From positions 124,001 to 188,000 of the forward strand of contig NZ_MKZO01000012.1 in NCBI RefSeq assembly GCF_001941965.1: 64,000 nucleotides of DNA, written 5' to 3'. This DNA is from Pseudomonas putida (lineage in GTDB: Bacteria; Pseudomonadota; Gammaproteobacteria; Pseudomonadales; Pseudomonadaceae). Positions 28,699-38,127 of this stretch are shown here, piece by piece (positions within the stretch are counted from its first letter, which is position 1; every line of letters begins with the position of its first letter). The notes under the pieces were generated by a model. The model did no database searches. It worked only from the letters and a program-made list of their open reading frames with translations, and had not been told where the DNA came from. The position numbers and the translations under genes are program-made.

Positions 28699-29184
28699 TC
28701 AGGAAGGCCGGGAGAACACCGTCTGGCCGAGGTTCTGCAAGCGCTTCGCCGAGCCGCGCAGGCCGGGCTTGCCCTGCGGGCGCGGCAACTGGCCGATCAC
28801 CCGCGGCCCATCCACCAGGGCCATGAAGGCATGCAGGGTTTCGTCATCGGGCACCTTGGGCAGGCTGATGCTCACCGCCTGGCGCTGCCCGGGAGGCACC
28901 ACGGGCATCTTCAGGTGCTGGGATTCATACAGCAGCGCATGCTGGATCTGCACATTGACCCGACAGAACCGCTCCAGGTCCACCCCGGCATGGCTGGCCA
29001 GGTCGATATTGCCGATCAGCAGGTTGAACGGCAGCAAGGCGTTCTGCACCAGGTGCTGGAGGTCATCGAAGGACTGCACCGGGGCGATACGGAAGTAGCC
29101 CATGCGGTTGAGCATTTTCTCCAGTTGCAGAAGCTGCATCGGATGCGCGTCGGCGAGGAGGATTCGCAAGGACTTGTCGGGCAT
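28699..29184 (-). CDS. degenerate CheY-like receiver protein (161 aa)
   Basis: The fold of a response-regulator receiver is visible: LRILLADAHPMQLLQLEKML at the N-terminus, NLLIGNIDLASHAGVDL where the phospho-acceptor strand should be, and a later SISLPK segment with the conserved lysine near 110. The acidic pocket has only one of two acids (A11-D12), and the phospho-acceptor aspartate is replaced by N59. It is therefore probably not phosphorylated. There is no output domain, only a basic C-terminal tail. ATG 29184 is chosen from homology. Function unknown. Confidence 0.68.
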   Translation of the reverse strand: MPDKSLRILLADAHPMQLLQLEKMLNRMGYFRIAPVQSFDDLQHLVQNALLPFNLLIGNIDLASHAGVDLERFCRVNVQIQHALLYESQHLKMPVVPPGQRQAVSISLPKVPDDETLHAFMALVDGPRVIGQLPRPQGKPGLRGSAKRLQNLGQTVFSRPS

Positions 29185-29489
29185 CGTCGGTGACCAGGGG
29201 CAGTGGTTGAAGGGCAACGATCCTTGGTCGATTAGCCGCAGGAAGCGGCTTTCCTTCGCAGCTCTCCTTGATAGTTGACGGGAAACCGTCGGAAATCAAG
29301 AAGGCGTCAATATATTGTTGAACTAGCCGATTCGCTTGTTGCTCCGAAACGCATGATTATATCGGGCAACTGTAAATGACTCTCACACGCCACCGGCGGG
29401 TAAATCAGGGCACACGCCCTTCGTTTATCTGGGAGTCTCCCGTGCCGCCCCGGCGCCGCACGGGCCGAACCCATTGGCTGGAACCCCGC
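29185..29489. other. divergent region between the receiver gene and pvdR
   Basis: 305 bases with the pvdR iron-starvation box (29401-29424) and a CAATATATTG palindrome (29308-29317). I cannot define the promoter of the minus-strand gene. Confidence 0.6.
29401..29424 (+). promoter_or_regulatory. iron-starvation (IS) box, PvdS-dependent promoter of pvdRT-opmQ
   Basis: TAAAT (29401-29405), exactly 16 bases, then CGT (29422-29424): the -35/-10 pair recognised by the sigma factor PvdS. It lies about 65 bases before the pvdR ATG. Confidence 0.85.
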
Positions 29490-30659
29490 ATGAGACGTCC
29501 GACATTCAAACGCCGCCTGCTGCTGTGCGCCCTTGGCCTGGCCAGCGTCGGCGCCCTGGTGGCCTGGAAAGCCCTGCCGGGCCACGACCCGCTGAGCACC
29601 GTCACCGTCACCCGCGGCGATATCGAAAGCAGCGTGACCGCCCTTGGCACCCTGCAACCGCGGCGCTATGTGGATGTCGGTGCCCAGGCCTCCGGGCAGA
29701 TCCGCAAGCTGCATGTGGAGCCCGGCGACCAGGTCCAGGAAGGCCAGTTGCTGGTGGAGATCGACCCTTCGACCCAGCAGGCCAGGCTCGACGCCGGGCG
29801 TTATTCCATCGACAACCTCAAGGCACAACTGGCCGAGCAGCAGGCCCAGTACACACTCGCCGAGCAGCAGTTCAAGCGCCAGCAGAGCCTCGCCGCCGGC
29901 GGCGCCACCCGCGAGGAAGACGTGCAGACCGCCCAGGCCCAGCTCAAGGTGACCCAGGCGCGCATCGACATGTACCGTGCGCAGATTCTCCAGGCCCAGG
30001 CCAGCCTGCGCAGCGATGAGGCGGAGCTGGGCTATACGCGGATCTACGCGCCGATGTCCGGCACCGTGGTCGCCGTGGATGCCCGCGAAGGCCAAACCCT
30101 CAATGCCCAGCAGCAGACCCCGCTGATCCTGCGTATCGCCCGGTTGTCGCCAATGACCGTCTGGGCCCAGGTGTCCGAAGCCGATATCGGCCACGTCAAA
30201 CCGGGCATGCAGGCCTACTTCACCACCCTGGCCGGCGGCAAGCGGCGCTGGGTCAGCACGGTGCGGCAGATCCTGCCGATCCCGCCCAAGCCCCTCGACC
30301 CGTCGATGCAGAGCAGCGGCGGCAGCACCTCCGGGAGCAGCAGCGGCGGCAAGGTGGTGCTCTACACCGTACTGCTCGACGTGGATAACCCGGACAACAG
30401 CCTGATGGCTGAAATGACCGCCCAGGTGTTCTTCGTCGCCGGCCAGGCCAGCGACGTGCTGACCGCGCCCCTGGCGGCACTGGAGGAAGACGGTGACCAG
30501 CCCGACCAGCGCCTGGTCCAGGTGGTCGACCGCGACGGCCATGTGCAGCAGCGCCATGTGCGTACCGGGATCAGCGACCGCCTGCGGGTGCAGATCCTCG
30601 ACGGCCTGGCCGAAGGCGATCACCTGCTGATCGGCGCACCTGTCGCCAGCGGGGGTTGA
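29490..30659 (+). CDS. pvdR: PvdR, periplasmic adaptor of the pyoverdine efflux pump (389 aa)
   Basis: MacA-type membrane-fusion protein. One N-terminal transmembrane helix (about 9-27, RRLLLCALGLASVGALVAW), then barrel-sandwich lipoyl halves (GQIRKLHVEPGDQV and MSGTVVAVDAREGQ) around a helical hairpin (about 105-180). It joins PvdT and OpmQ to export and recycle pyoverdine. I used ATG 29490 (MRRPTFKRR); GTG 29442 has a better ribosome-binding site (GGGAG) but would leave a leader of only about 12 nt after the IS box. pvdT starts at the next base. Confidence 0.9.
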   Translation: MRRPTFKRRLLLCALGLASVGALVAWKALPGHDPLSTVTVTRGDIESSVTALGTLQPRRYVDVGAQASGQIRKLHVEPGDQVQEGQLLVEIDPSTQQARLDAGRYSIDNLKAQLAEQQAQYTLAEQQFKRQQSLAAGGATREEDVQTAQAQLKVTQARIDMYRAQILQAQASLRSDEAELGYTRIYAPMSGTVVAVDAREGQTLNAQQQTPLILRIARLSPMTVWAQVSEADIGHVKPGMQAYFTTLAGGKRRWVSTVRQILPIPPKPLDPSMQSSGGSTSGSSSGGKVVLYTVLLDVDNPDNSLMAEMTAQVFFVAGQASDVLTAPLAALEEDGDQPDQRLVQVVDRDGHVQQRHVRTGISDRLRVQILDGLAEGDHLLIGAPVASGG

Positions 30660-32624
30660 ATGAGCACCCCGCTGATCGAACTGCGCGATATCCGCAAATC
30701 CTACGGCGGCATCGACACGCCGAAGGTCGAGGTGGTGCGGGGCGTGAACCTGGCCATCCACCCGGGTGAGTTCGTCGCCATCGTCGGTGCCTCCGGCTCC
30801 GGCAAATCGACCCTGATGAACATCCTCGGTTGCCTCGACCGTCCCACCAGCGGCCAGTACCTGTTCGCCGGCAAGGACGTTGCCGAACTGGACAGCGACG
30901 AACTGGCCTGGCTGCGCCGCGAGGCCTTCGGCTTCGTGTTCCAGGGCTATCACCTGATCGCCTCCGGGTCGGCGCAGGAGAACGTCGAGATGCCGGCGAT
31001 CTACGCCGGCACCCCGGCCGACGAACGCCACGCCCGCGCCGCCGCCCTGCTGGAGCGCCTGGGCCTGGCCGGGCGCACCGGCAACCGCCCGCACCAGTTG
31101 TCCGGCGGCCAGCAGCAACGGGTGTCCATCGCCCGGGCGCTGATGAACGGCGGGCATATCATCCTCGCCGACGAACCCACCGGCGCCCTCGACAGCCAGA
31201 GCGGCGCCGAGGTCATGGCCCTGCTCGACGAGCTGGCCAGCCAGGGCCATGTGATCATTCTCATCACCCACGACCGCGAGGTCGCCGCCCGCGCCCAGCG
31301 GGTCATCGAGATCCGCGACGGCCTGGTGATCAGCGACTCGGTCAATGACCAGCATGAGCGCGAACCGGCCAGGGCCGGCCCCCAGGCCGAGGAATTGCGC
31401 CAGCACCTGGATCGCGGCGCGACCCAGACCGGCGCCTGGAAAGGCGAGCTGCTGGAAGCCCTGCAGGCGGCCTGGCGGGTGATGTGGATCAACCGCTTCC
31501 GCATCGCCCTGACCTTGCTCGGCATCGTCATCGGCGTCGCCTCGGTGGTAGTCATGCTCGCCGTTGGCGAAGGCAGCAAGCGCCAGGTGGTGGCGCAGAT
31601 GGCCGCGTTCGGCTCGAACATCCTCTACCTCAGTGCCAAGTCCGCCAGCCTGCATGCGCCGGCCGGGCTGGTGACCCTCGACGATGTCGAAGCCCTGTCC
31701 GGGCTGCCCCAGGTGAAGAAGATCATGCCGGTGATCGGCAGCGAGCTGACGGTGCGCTACGGCAATGCCAGCAACAAATTCTACGTCGGCGGCAACAACA
31801 CCTCCTTCCCGGGGATCTTCAACTGGCCGGTGGTCGAGGGCAGCTTCTTCACCGATGCCGACGAGCGTGCCGGTGCCGCCGTGGCGGTGATCGGGCAGAA
31901 GGTCAGGGAAAAACTGTTCGCCGAGCGCAACCCCATCGGCGAATACATCCTGATCGGCAACGTGCCGTTCCAGGTGCTCGGCATCCTTGCCGCCAAGGGC
32001 GCCAGCTCCGGCGATACCGACAGCGACGGGCGCATCGTGGTGCCCTACTCCGCCGCCTCGGTGCGCCTGTTTGGCAGCCGCGACCCGGAATACGTGACCA
32101 TCGCCGCCGTCGACTCGGCCCGGGTCAAGGAAACCGAACTGGCCATCGACCACCTGATGCGCAAGCTGCACCACGGCAAGCAGGACTACGAACTGACCAA
32201 CTTCGCCGCGCTGATCCAGGCCGAGGCGCGCACGCAGAACACCCTGTCGCTGATGCTCGGGGCGATCGCGGCGATTTCCCTGCTGGTGGGCGGTATCGGG
32301 GTGATGAACATCATGCTTATGACCGTGCGCGAACGGACCCGTGAGATCGGCATCCGCATGGCCACCGGGGCCCGCCAGCGCGACATCCTGCGCCAGTTCC
32401 TCACCGAGGCGGTGCTGTTGTCGATGGTCGGCGGGGTCACCGGGATCGGCCTTGCCGCGCTGATCGGCGGCGGCCTGATGCTGGCGGATATCGCCGTGGC
32501 CTTCTCCCTCGGCGCCGTGCTCGGCGCCTTTACCTGCGCCGTGATGACCGGCGTGGTGTTCGGCTTCATGCCGGCCCGCAAGGCGGCCCGGCTGGATCCG
32601 GTCAAAGCCCTGACAAGCGAATAA
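30660..32624 (+). CDS. pvdT: PvdT, ATPase/permease of the pyoverdine efflux pump (654 aa)
   Basis: MacB-type half transporter. ATPase first: Walker [10 protein letters not shown] (43-51), signature LSGGQQQR (147-154), Walker B IILADE (167-172). Then a linker, the first transmembrane helix (about 273-295, [20 protein letters not shown]), a large periplasmic MacB domain, and three C-terminal helices with the FtsX motif ([20 protein letters not shown] segment near 575-590). The sequence is of the PvdT rather than MacB branch ([19 protein letters not shown]). Exports pyoverdine by tripartite efflux. Confidence 0.92.
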   Translation: MSTPLIELRDIRKSYGGIDTPKVEVVRGVNLAIHPGEFVAIVGASGSGKSTLMNILGCLDRPTSGQYLFAGKDVAELDSDELAWLRREAFGFVFQGYHLIASGSAQENVEMPAIYAGTPADERHARAAALLERLGLAGRTGNRPHQLSGGQQQRVSIARALMNGGHIILADEPTGALDSQSGAEVMALLDELASQGHVIILITHDREVAARAQRVIEIRDGLVISDSVNDQHEREPARAGPQAEELRQHLDRGATQTGAWKGELLEALQAAWRVMWINRFRIALTLLGIVIGVASVVVMLAVGEGSKRQVVAQMAAFGSNILYLSAKSASLHAPAGLVTLDDVEALSGLPQVKKIMPVIGSELTVRYGNASNKFYVGGNNTSFPGIFNWPVVEGSFFTDADERAGAAVAVIGQKVREKLFAERNPIGEYILIGNVPFQVLGILAAKGASSGDTDSDGRIVVPYSAASVRLFGSRDPEYVTIAAVDSARVKETELAIDHLMRKLHHGKQDYELTNFAALIQAEARTQNTLSLMLGAIAAISLLVGGIGVMNIMLMTVRERTREIGIRMATGARQRDILRQFLTEAVLLSMVGGVTGIGLAALIGGGLMLADIAVAFSLGAVLGAFTCAVMTGVVFGFMPARKAARLDPVKALTSE

Positions 32625-32627
32625 GCG

Positions 32628-34028
32628 ATGAACTCCAGCCGTCTCAGTCTTCTTACCCTCAGCCTGCTGCTCGCCGCCTGCAGCAGCCAGGCGCCCGACA
32701 GCTCGCCGCCCGCCGCCCCTGCGCAATGGCAGGGCCAGCCGCAAACCAGCGCACCGATCGCCGATGGTCCGTGGTGGCAGGCGTTCGCCAGCCCGCAGCT
32801 CGATGCCCTGATCGAACAGGCTCGGGCCAATAGCTTCGACCTTGCTGCAGCCATGGCGAGGGTCCGCCAGGCCCAGGCCAGCGCGGTGATCGCCGGGGCG
32901 CCGTTGCTGCCGGAGGTGAAGTTCGGTCTCGATGCCAGCCGCCAGCGTCTGCTGCGAGGCAAAGGCTACGGCGGCATCGATGCGAGCAGCAGCGAGCGTA
33001 CGTATATTTCCTACGGCACCGCCCTCAACGCCAGTTATGAAGTGGATTTCTGGGGTGGCAAGCGGGCGGCGCGGGACAGCGCCTTGCGCAGCCTCGATGC
33101 CAGCCGCTTCGACCGCCAGACCGTGGAACTGACCCTGTTCAGCGGCGTCGCCAGCAGCTACCTGCAAAGCCTGGCGCTGGTCGAACAGCTGAATATCGCC
33201 CGGCTCAACCTGACCAATGCCCGGGATGTACTCAAGGTCGTGCAGACCCGCCATGACGCGGGTTCGGCCACGGCCCTGGAACTGGCCCAGCAGCGCAGCC
33301 TGGTGGCAGCGCAGGAGCGGCAGATTCCCTTGCTGGAGCAGCAACTGCAGGACACCCGCATCACCCTGGCGACCCTGCTGGGCGAGCCGGTGCAGCAATT
33401 GCCGGCCAGTCGCGAGCCCTTCGCGGCCATCCACTGGCCCGACATCGGCAGCGGCGTGCCCAGTGACCTGCTGGGGCGGCGGCCGGATATCGCGGCGGCG
33501 GAAGCGCGTCTGGCGGCGGCAAAAGCCAATGTCCAGGTGGCGCGGGCGGCGATGCTGCCGAGCCTGACCCTCGGGGCCAATCTCGGCTCGGGCGCGCAGG
33601 TGTTCGATCAGTTGCTGCGCAGCCCGTATTACAGCCTGACTGCCGGGCTGGCAGCGCCGATCTTCGACAATGGCCGGCTAGGGGCGGAGCGGGATAGAGC
33701 CCAGGCCGAGCAGGAGGAGTTGCTGGAGGTGTATCGCGGCAGCATCGTTTCTGCGTTCGGTGATGTGGAAAAGGCCCTGAACGGGATTGGCGGGGTGGAT
33801 CGCCAGCGCCAGTGGCAGGATGAGGAAGTGCGTCAGGCACGGACGGCGTTCGAGCTGGCGGAAAGTCGTTACCGGGCGGGGGCGGAGACGCTGCTGACGG
33901 TGCTGGAGACGCAGCGGACCTTGTATCAGGCGCAGGATCAGCAGGTGCAATTGCGGTTGGCGCGGGTGCAGGGGAGCGTGGCGTTGTACAAGGCTTTAGG
34001 AGGAGGTTGGCAGATAGCTTCTCGCTAG
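32628..34028 (+). CDS. opmQ: OpmQ, outer-membrane channel of the pyoverdine pump (466 aa)
   Basis: NodT-family (OprM-like) outer-membrane lipoprotein. Signal with lipobox LLAAC, lipidated C18; two repeated outer-membrane efflux domains follow, with the typical segments WWQAFASPQLDALIEQA, LLGRRPDIAAAEARLAAAKA and ALLTVLETQRTLY-like end. It starts three bases after the pvdT stop. No terminator is evident; a REPIN lies 8 bases after the stop. Confidence 0.9.
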   Translation: MNSSRLSLLTLSLLLAACSSQAPDSSPPAAPAQWQGQPQTSAPIADGPWWQAFASPQLDALIEQARANSFDLAAAMARVRQAQASAVIAGAPLLPEVKFGLDASRQRLLRGKGYGGIDASSSERTYISYGTALNASYEVDFWGGKRAARDSALRSLDASRFDRQTVELTLFSGVASSYLQSLALVEQLNIARLNLTNARDVLKVVQTRHDAGSATALELAQQRSLVAAQERQIPLLEQQLQDTRITLATLLGEPVQQLPASREPFAAIHWPDIGSGVPSDLLGRRPDIAAAEARLAAAKANVQVARAAMLPSLTLGANLGSGAQVFDQLLRSPYYSLTAGLAAPIFDNGRLGAERDRAQAEQEELLEVYRGSIVSAFGDVEKALNGIGGVDRQRQWQDEEVRQARTAFELAESRYRAGAETLLTVLETQRTLYQAQDQQVQLRLARVQGSVALYKALGGGWQIASR

Positions 34029-34035
34029 GCTTCAT

Positions 34036-34115
34036 GGCCTCATCGCTGGCAAGCCAGCTCCCACAGGGACTGCATGCACCGGACCTGTGGGAGCTGGCTT
34101 GCCAGCGATGAGGCC
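34036..34115. repeat. REPIN, inward type, between opmQ and pvdP
   Basis: CATGGCCTCATCGCTGGCAA then GAGCTGGCTTGCCAGCGATG; compact (80 bases). It is between two convergent pyoverdine genes and may stand in for a terminator. Confidence 0.87.
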
Positions 34116-34116
34116 C

Positions 34117-35736
34117 TCAGGCAATTCCCTTCATCGACAGGTGCCGCGCATACCACGGCCGCTGCGGCACGCGCTTGAACAGCGGCTCCAGCAGGTCATC
34201 CTTGGCAAACACGATACGCAGCGCCAGCTTCATGGTCTCGATATCCATCTCCACCGACTTGCCCGGCAGCAGCCCCGGCGTGGTGCTGCAGCCGTGGGTA
34301 TCCGGCCCCAGCCAGGGGTCGTCCACCTCGTTCCAGCGCCCCGGCGCGAACCAGTCCACACCACTGACCTGCAACCGCTGCACCTGCCCCGGATTGTGCC
34401 GCTCATGGGCGCGGTACCAGTCGTCGATACGGTCGTCGATCCAGCCATGGAAGCCCCAGAACACCGGGTTCACATGGGACGAGAAAGGATCACCGAGAAA
34501 GTCGTTTTCCGGCTCGTACCAACGCGCGGCGAAGTCCGCCGGATCGCGGGCGAACGGCACCGGTGCACCATTGGACGGATCACGCGGCACCGACGCCCAG
34601 CACATGTGCAGCCAGTCGTGCAGGTTCATCTCCAGCTCCGAGCCCAACTGGCCGAGGGTCATCTTCGACAGGTAGTGCGGGTCCTGGTACTGCGATTCCC
34701 AGACCTGGAAGTTGGAGCAGAAGGTCTCCTGCGCCTTGATCGCCGCAACCCACTGGGTGTAGTCGCTGTCGCCCGGCGCACGCCAGGTCGGCGGCACGCT
34801 GTAGCCGTCGTGGTTGTCGAAATAGCGGGCAAAGCCGTGGCGGTCATATTCCACGTTCGGCTGCGGCAGGGGGAAATGCGCCCAGGACTCGAGCGGCTGG
34901 ATCCTGCGGGCGGCGTTGAGCATATGCCGGTGCATGAACAGGAAGTCCACACCCGAGCCATTGCGGTGCTTCTTCGGCCCCCGGGCATCGCGCTCCTTGT
35001 CCCTCGGCCCGGGCTGCCAGCCGAGGCCGCGCAGGGCGCCGTGGCGCTCTTCGGAAAGGCGGTGCCACTTGTCCCGGGTCGCGTGCCAGAGCTGGTGGAA
35101 CAGGCGATGTTCGGCGCTGATCAGCCAGGCGTGCATTTCCGGGGTATAGGCGATGCGCTCGCGGGCCTCGGGGAACATCCGCTTGACCGCGACGAAATGG
35201 CTGTCCTGCAAGGGCAGCGCCAGGGAGCGGTCGAGGCGCTGCATGCGCCCGGTCAGGGTACCGCTGCCGGCGTTGCCGTATTCGCCCCAGACCTCGTCGA
35301 GGGTGGCGATGCACTCGAAGCCGGGGCCGCCCTGGTTGCTCAGCAGACGCCAGCGCACCTCGGCGGTGGAGGCGCCGACCAGGTCGCCAAGCACGCGGTA
35401 CATGGCCGGGCCGGGTTGTTCGAGGTTGTCCCGGGTGCCCAGCACGCCGCGCAGGCCACGGCCCTTGGCAGCGATGTCGAGGTAGAGCTGGATGCCGTCG
35501 CGGGGCAGACCGGGCAGGCCGCCGTCGGCGCCGGTGAAGCGGATATCCCAGACGCCGCGCAACTGGTTGCCCAGTTGCTGGCCGGCGATATCGGCCAGCT
35601 CGACGCTGGCTTCGCCAGGGGTGACGATGTCGTCCTCGGGGTCATGGGTCAGCTTCTGATGGGCGTAGTAGACGGCCGGCACCGCCGCACCCGTCACCGC
35701 CAGACCTGCCAAGAACCCTCGCCGCGATATCGTCAT
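34117..35736 (-). CDS. pvdP: PvdP, periplasmic tyrosinase of pyoverdine maturation (539 aa)
   Basis: Copper-dependent tyrosinase that oxidises the D-tyrosine of ferribactin to form the dihydroxyquinoline chromophore. The N-terminus has a Tat signal (ISRRGFLAGLAV) and a hydrophobic span, placing it in the periplasm. Copper-ligand histidines are seen in AEHRLFHQLWH, FLFMHRHML, NLHDWLHM and FWGFHGW. Length agrees with P. aeruginosa PvdP (about 540). It is convergent with opmQ and has its own IS box upstream. Confidence 0.9.
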   Translation of the reverse strand: MTISRRGFLAGLAVTGAAVPAVYYAHQKLTHDPEDDIVTPGEASVELADIAGQQLGNQLRGVWDIRFTGADGGLPGLPRDGIQLYLDIAAKGRGLRGVLGTRDNLEQPGPAMYRVLGDLVGASTAEVRWRLLSNQGGPGFECIATLDEVWGEYGNAGSGTLTGRMQRLDRSLALPLQDSHFVAVKRMFPEARERIAYTPEMHAWLISAEHRLFHQLWHATRDKWHRLSEERHGALRGLGWQPGPRDKERDARGPKKHRNGSGVDFLFMHRHMLNAARRIQPLESWAHFPLPQPNVEYDRHGFARYFDNHDGYSVPPTWRAPGDSDYTQWVAAIKAQETFCSNFQVWESQYQDPHYLSKMTLGQLGSELEMNLHDWLHMCWASVPRDPSNGAPVPFARDPADFAARWYEPENDFLGDPFSSHVNPVFWGFHGWIDDRIDDWYRAHERHNPGQVQRLQVSGVDWFAPGRWNEVDDPWLGPDTHGCSTTPGLLPGKSVEMDIETMKLALRIVFAKDDLLEPLFKRVPQRPWYARHLSMKGIA

Positions 35737-35781
35737 TCCCCACCCGTGTCAGCCATGGAAACTGCTTATGTCCAAGCTAGA

Positions 35782-35805
35782 ACGTTGGGTTGAAGGAAAA
35801 ATTTA
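35782..35805 (-). promoter_or_regulatory. iron-starvation (IS) box of pvdP
   Basis: On the minus strand TAAAT (35801-35805), exactly 16 bases, then CGT (35782-35784). It lies about 45 bases before the pvdP ATG. Confidence 0.85.
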
Positions 35806-35839
35806 GGCGAGAGAACACAATAGCCGCAACACCACAAAA

Positions 35840-35932
35840 CCCTGTGGGAGCTGGCTTGCCAGCGATAGGGCCGGCAAGGGCAATGATGTTGTCGGGTCTG
35901 GCCTCATCGCTGGCAAGCCAGCTCCCACAGGG
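35840..35932. repeat. REPIN, outward type
   Basis: CCTGTGGGAGCTGGCTTGCC and its inverse 93 bases apart edge to edge. Between pvdP (start side) and the sensor kinase stop. Confidence 0.87.
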
Positions 35933-35956
35933 GCCAGTCCCACAGGGAGATCCGGG

Positions 35957-37279
35957 TCAGGCAGAGGCCTTGAGTGGCATCCTCAGCAACACCCGCAGCC
36001 CGTCGCTGCGGCTGTCGAAGTTCAGCGAGCAGGCACAGCGCTGGACGATGGCCTGGACGATCGCCAGCCCCAGCCCACTGCCCTCGCTCTGCCCATTGCG
36101 CCAGAAACGCTGGGTCAGGTGTTGCAGGTCCTGCTCGGGGATCCCCGGTCCATGGTCACGAACCAGGAAGCCGACACCCTCCTCTTCCACCCGCACCTCC
36201 AGCTCCACCGGCGCCTCGCCGCTGCTATGGCGCAAGGCGTTGTCCAGCAGGTTGCGCAATGCCGCCACCGCCAGCGCCCCGGGCATGTCCAGCAGGGCCT
36301 TGCCCGCCTGCGCCGGGGCGTTGAGGACGATACGCCGGTCATCACCGGTATCCTGGATCGCCTGCCGCGCCACCTGGTCGGCACTGCACTGCACGCCATC
36401 ATCGAACGACAGGCTGCCCTCGACCCGCGCCAGCAACAGCAACTGCTCCAGGGTCCGGTGCAGGCGATCGGCGCCCTCCTCGGCATGCGCCAGGGCCTGC
36501 TCGCGCACCCGCCCGTCAGTCATCCGCGCCACCTGAAGGTGGGTCTTGATCGCCGTCAGCGGGCTGCGCAGCTCGTGGGCCGCATCGCCGGTCAGGCGCC
36601 GCTCGCGTTCGATGGTCTGACCGATCCGCAGGAACAGCTGGTTCTGGGTATCCAGCAGGGGCTGCAACTCGCTGGGCACCGCCTTGATCTGCAACGGTTC
36701 CACTGAGTCCGGGCTGCGCCGGCGCAGGGCCTCGCGCATCCAGTTCAGCGGCGCCAGGCCCTTGCCGATGCCGATCCAGAGCAGACCGAGGCTGCCGAGC
36801 AAGGCCACCAGCACCGGCGCCGAAGCGGCCAGCAGGATCGAACGGTTGAGCGCCTCGCGCTCCAGGTGACGGTCCGCCGTGGTGATGCGGATATCGCCAT
36901 GGGCAAAGGTGAAACTGCGCCAGCGCGCACCATCGATCATCTGGTCGTGGAAGCCGCCGCGACCGTCGTCCATATGCTGGTCGGCATTCTGATGACTGCG
37001 CGCAAGGATCTCGCCGCGCAAGGAGGTGACCTGGCAGGCCATGCCGTCCGGCACGCTGAGCTGGTCGGCGCTGAGGTGGGTGCCGTCGCCCTTGCTGGTC
37101 AGGGGTTGCGGCAACTGGTCGATCAGCCCGGCGACCATGCGCGCCGAGGCGACCAGGCGCTGGTCGAGGGAAAACATCATCTGCTGGCGCAGGTCACGGA
37201 GCATCCAGGCCGCGGCCAGGGCCCAGATCAGGACGAAGGCGGTGCCGAGGATCAGGCTCAGGCGCAGGCGCAGGCTCAT
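35957..37279 (-). CDS. sensor histidine kinase (440 aa)
   Basis: Membrane sensor: helix 1 at about 8-26, a periplasmic domain (about 27-145), helix 2 at about 148-170, then a linker, the H-box with phospho-accepting H235 (DAAHELRSPLTAIK), N-box NLLDNALRHS and the G-boxes DHGPGIPE and GSGLGLAIVQ. It overlaps the regulator gene by four bases. The gene pair is divergent from the dsbD operon, as PA2479-PA2480 of P. aeruginosa are beside dsbD2, so redox or metal sensing tied to disulfide chemistry is plausible but unproven. Confidence 0.9.
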   Translation of the reverse strand: MSLRLRLSLILGTAFVLIWALAAAWMLRDLRQQMMFSLDQRLVASARMVAGLIDQLPQPLTSKGDGTHLSADQLSVPDGMACQVTSLRGEILARSHQNADQHMDDGRGGFHDQMIDGARWRSFTFAHGDIRITTADRHLEREALNRSILLAASAPVLVALLGSLGLLWIGIGKGLAPLNWMREALRRRSPDSVEPLQIKAVPSELQPLLDTQNQLFLRIGQTIERERRLTGDAAHELRSPLTAIKTHLQVARMTDGRVREQALAHAEEGADRLHRTLEQLLLLARVEGSLSFDDGVQCSADQVARQAIQDTGDDRRIVLNAPAQAGKALLDMPGALAVAALRNLLDNALRHSSGEAPVELEVRVEEEGVGFLVRDHGPGIPEQDLQHLTQRFWRNGQSEGSGLGLAIVQAIVQRCACSLNFDSRSDGLRVLLRMPLKASA

Positions 37280-37959
37280 TGCCCGGACTCCTCGGGCAGC
37301 CGCGCCGGGCCGAGGCGATAACCCAGGCCCCGCACGGTCTCGACGATGCCATTGCCCAGCTTGCGCCGCAGATGGTGGATATGCACGTTGAGGGCGTTGC
37401 TTTCCACCTCGTCGCCGAAGCCGTATACGCTGTCCTTGAGCTGCTCGCTGGACAGCACCCGCCCCGGGTTGTTGAGCAGGGCCTGGAGCAGCGCCTGTTC
37501 ACGGCGGGACAGGTCCACCGGCTGGCCGCCGAGGCTGGCGTCGCAACTGCTCGGGTCGAAACTCAGCGGCCCGTGCTCGATGATGTTCACGCAGCGCCCG
37601 GCGCTACGCCGCACCAGGGTGTGCAGGCGCGCCGCCAGTTCACGCAGGTCGAAGGGCTTGAGCAGGTAATCGTCGGCCCCCGCCTGCAGACCATCGACCC
37701 GATCGGTCACCGCGTCGCGGGCGGTGAGGATCAGCACCGGCAGGCTGTGGCCCTGCTGGCGCAGGCGCTGCAGCAGTTTCAGGCCGTCTTCGTCGGGCAG
37801 GCCGAGGTCGAGCACCATCACGTCGAAATGCGCGGCCTGGAGCATGGCCCGCGCCGCGCTGGCGTTGGCCACGCGGTCCACGTTGAGGCCCTGGGCGCTC
37901 AGGCCGGCAATGATGCCGCTGGCGATCAGGTCGTCGTCTTCACAGAGCAGTACATGCAT
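37276..37959 (-). CDS. OmpR-family response regulator (227 aa)
   Basis: Receiver with acidic triad E7/D8/D9, phospho-acceptor D51 (VLDLGLPDEDG) and K101 (LLKPF), then a winged-helix DNA-binding domain (about 130-220) ending in VETVRGLGYRLG. It is intact and probably controls the divergent dsbD-tlpA-dsbG operon, whose promoter has a TTAA-N7-TTAA direct repeat (38066-38080). Confidence 0.92.
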   Translation of the reverse strand: MHVLLCEDDDLIASGIIAGLSAQGLNVDRVANASAARAMLQAAHFDVMVLDLGLPDEDGLKLLQRLRQQGHSLPVLILTARDAVTDRVDGLQAGADDYLLKPFDLRELAARLHTLVRRSAGRCVNIIEHGPLSFDPSSCDASLGGQPVDLSRREQALLQALLNNPGRVLSSEQLKDSVYGFGDEVESNALNVHIHHLRRKLGNGIVETVRGLGYRLGPARLPEESGQ

Positions 37960-38065
37960 GGGCGCGATTCGGTCACGGAGTCAGGAAAGCCTGCATTGGG
38001 CCTGAGCAGGATTAACCGGGGATTATGCCCTGCCCCGCAGGCCCCGTCGCCTGCCGGCCGACGGC

Positions 38066-38080
38066 TTAACAATGGGTTAA
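38066..38080 (+). promoter_or_regulatory. TTAA-N7-TTAA direct repeat before dsbD
   Basis: Two TTAA elements 11 bases apart (38066-38069 and 38077-38080), one DNA turn, just upstream of a -10-like CATACT (38083-38088). The spacing fits tandem binding by an OmpR-type regulator such as the divergent one; inference only. Confidence 0.45.
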
Positions 38081-38127
38081 TCCATACTCGGCAGCCTTGG
38101 CCACTCATGAAATTGCAAGGCTTCGAC

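Noticed and set aside
29376..29489. Upstream ATG 29376 as pvdR start
   Set aside because: It lies upstream of the IS box at 29401-29424, so the transcript would not contain it.
29307..33434. Very long minus-strand ORF (1375 codons) opposite pvdRT-opmQ
   Set aside because: It mirrors the GC-rich codon pattern of the recognised genes, has low-complexity His/Gly/Arg-rich composition and no family motif. It is an antisense shadow.
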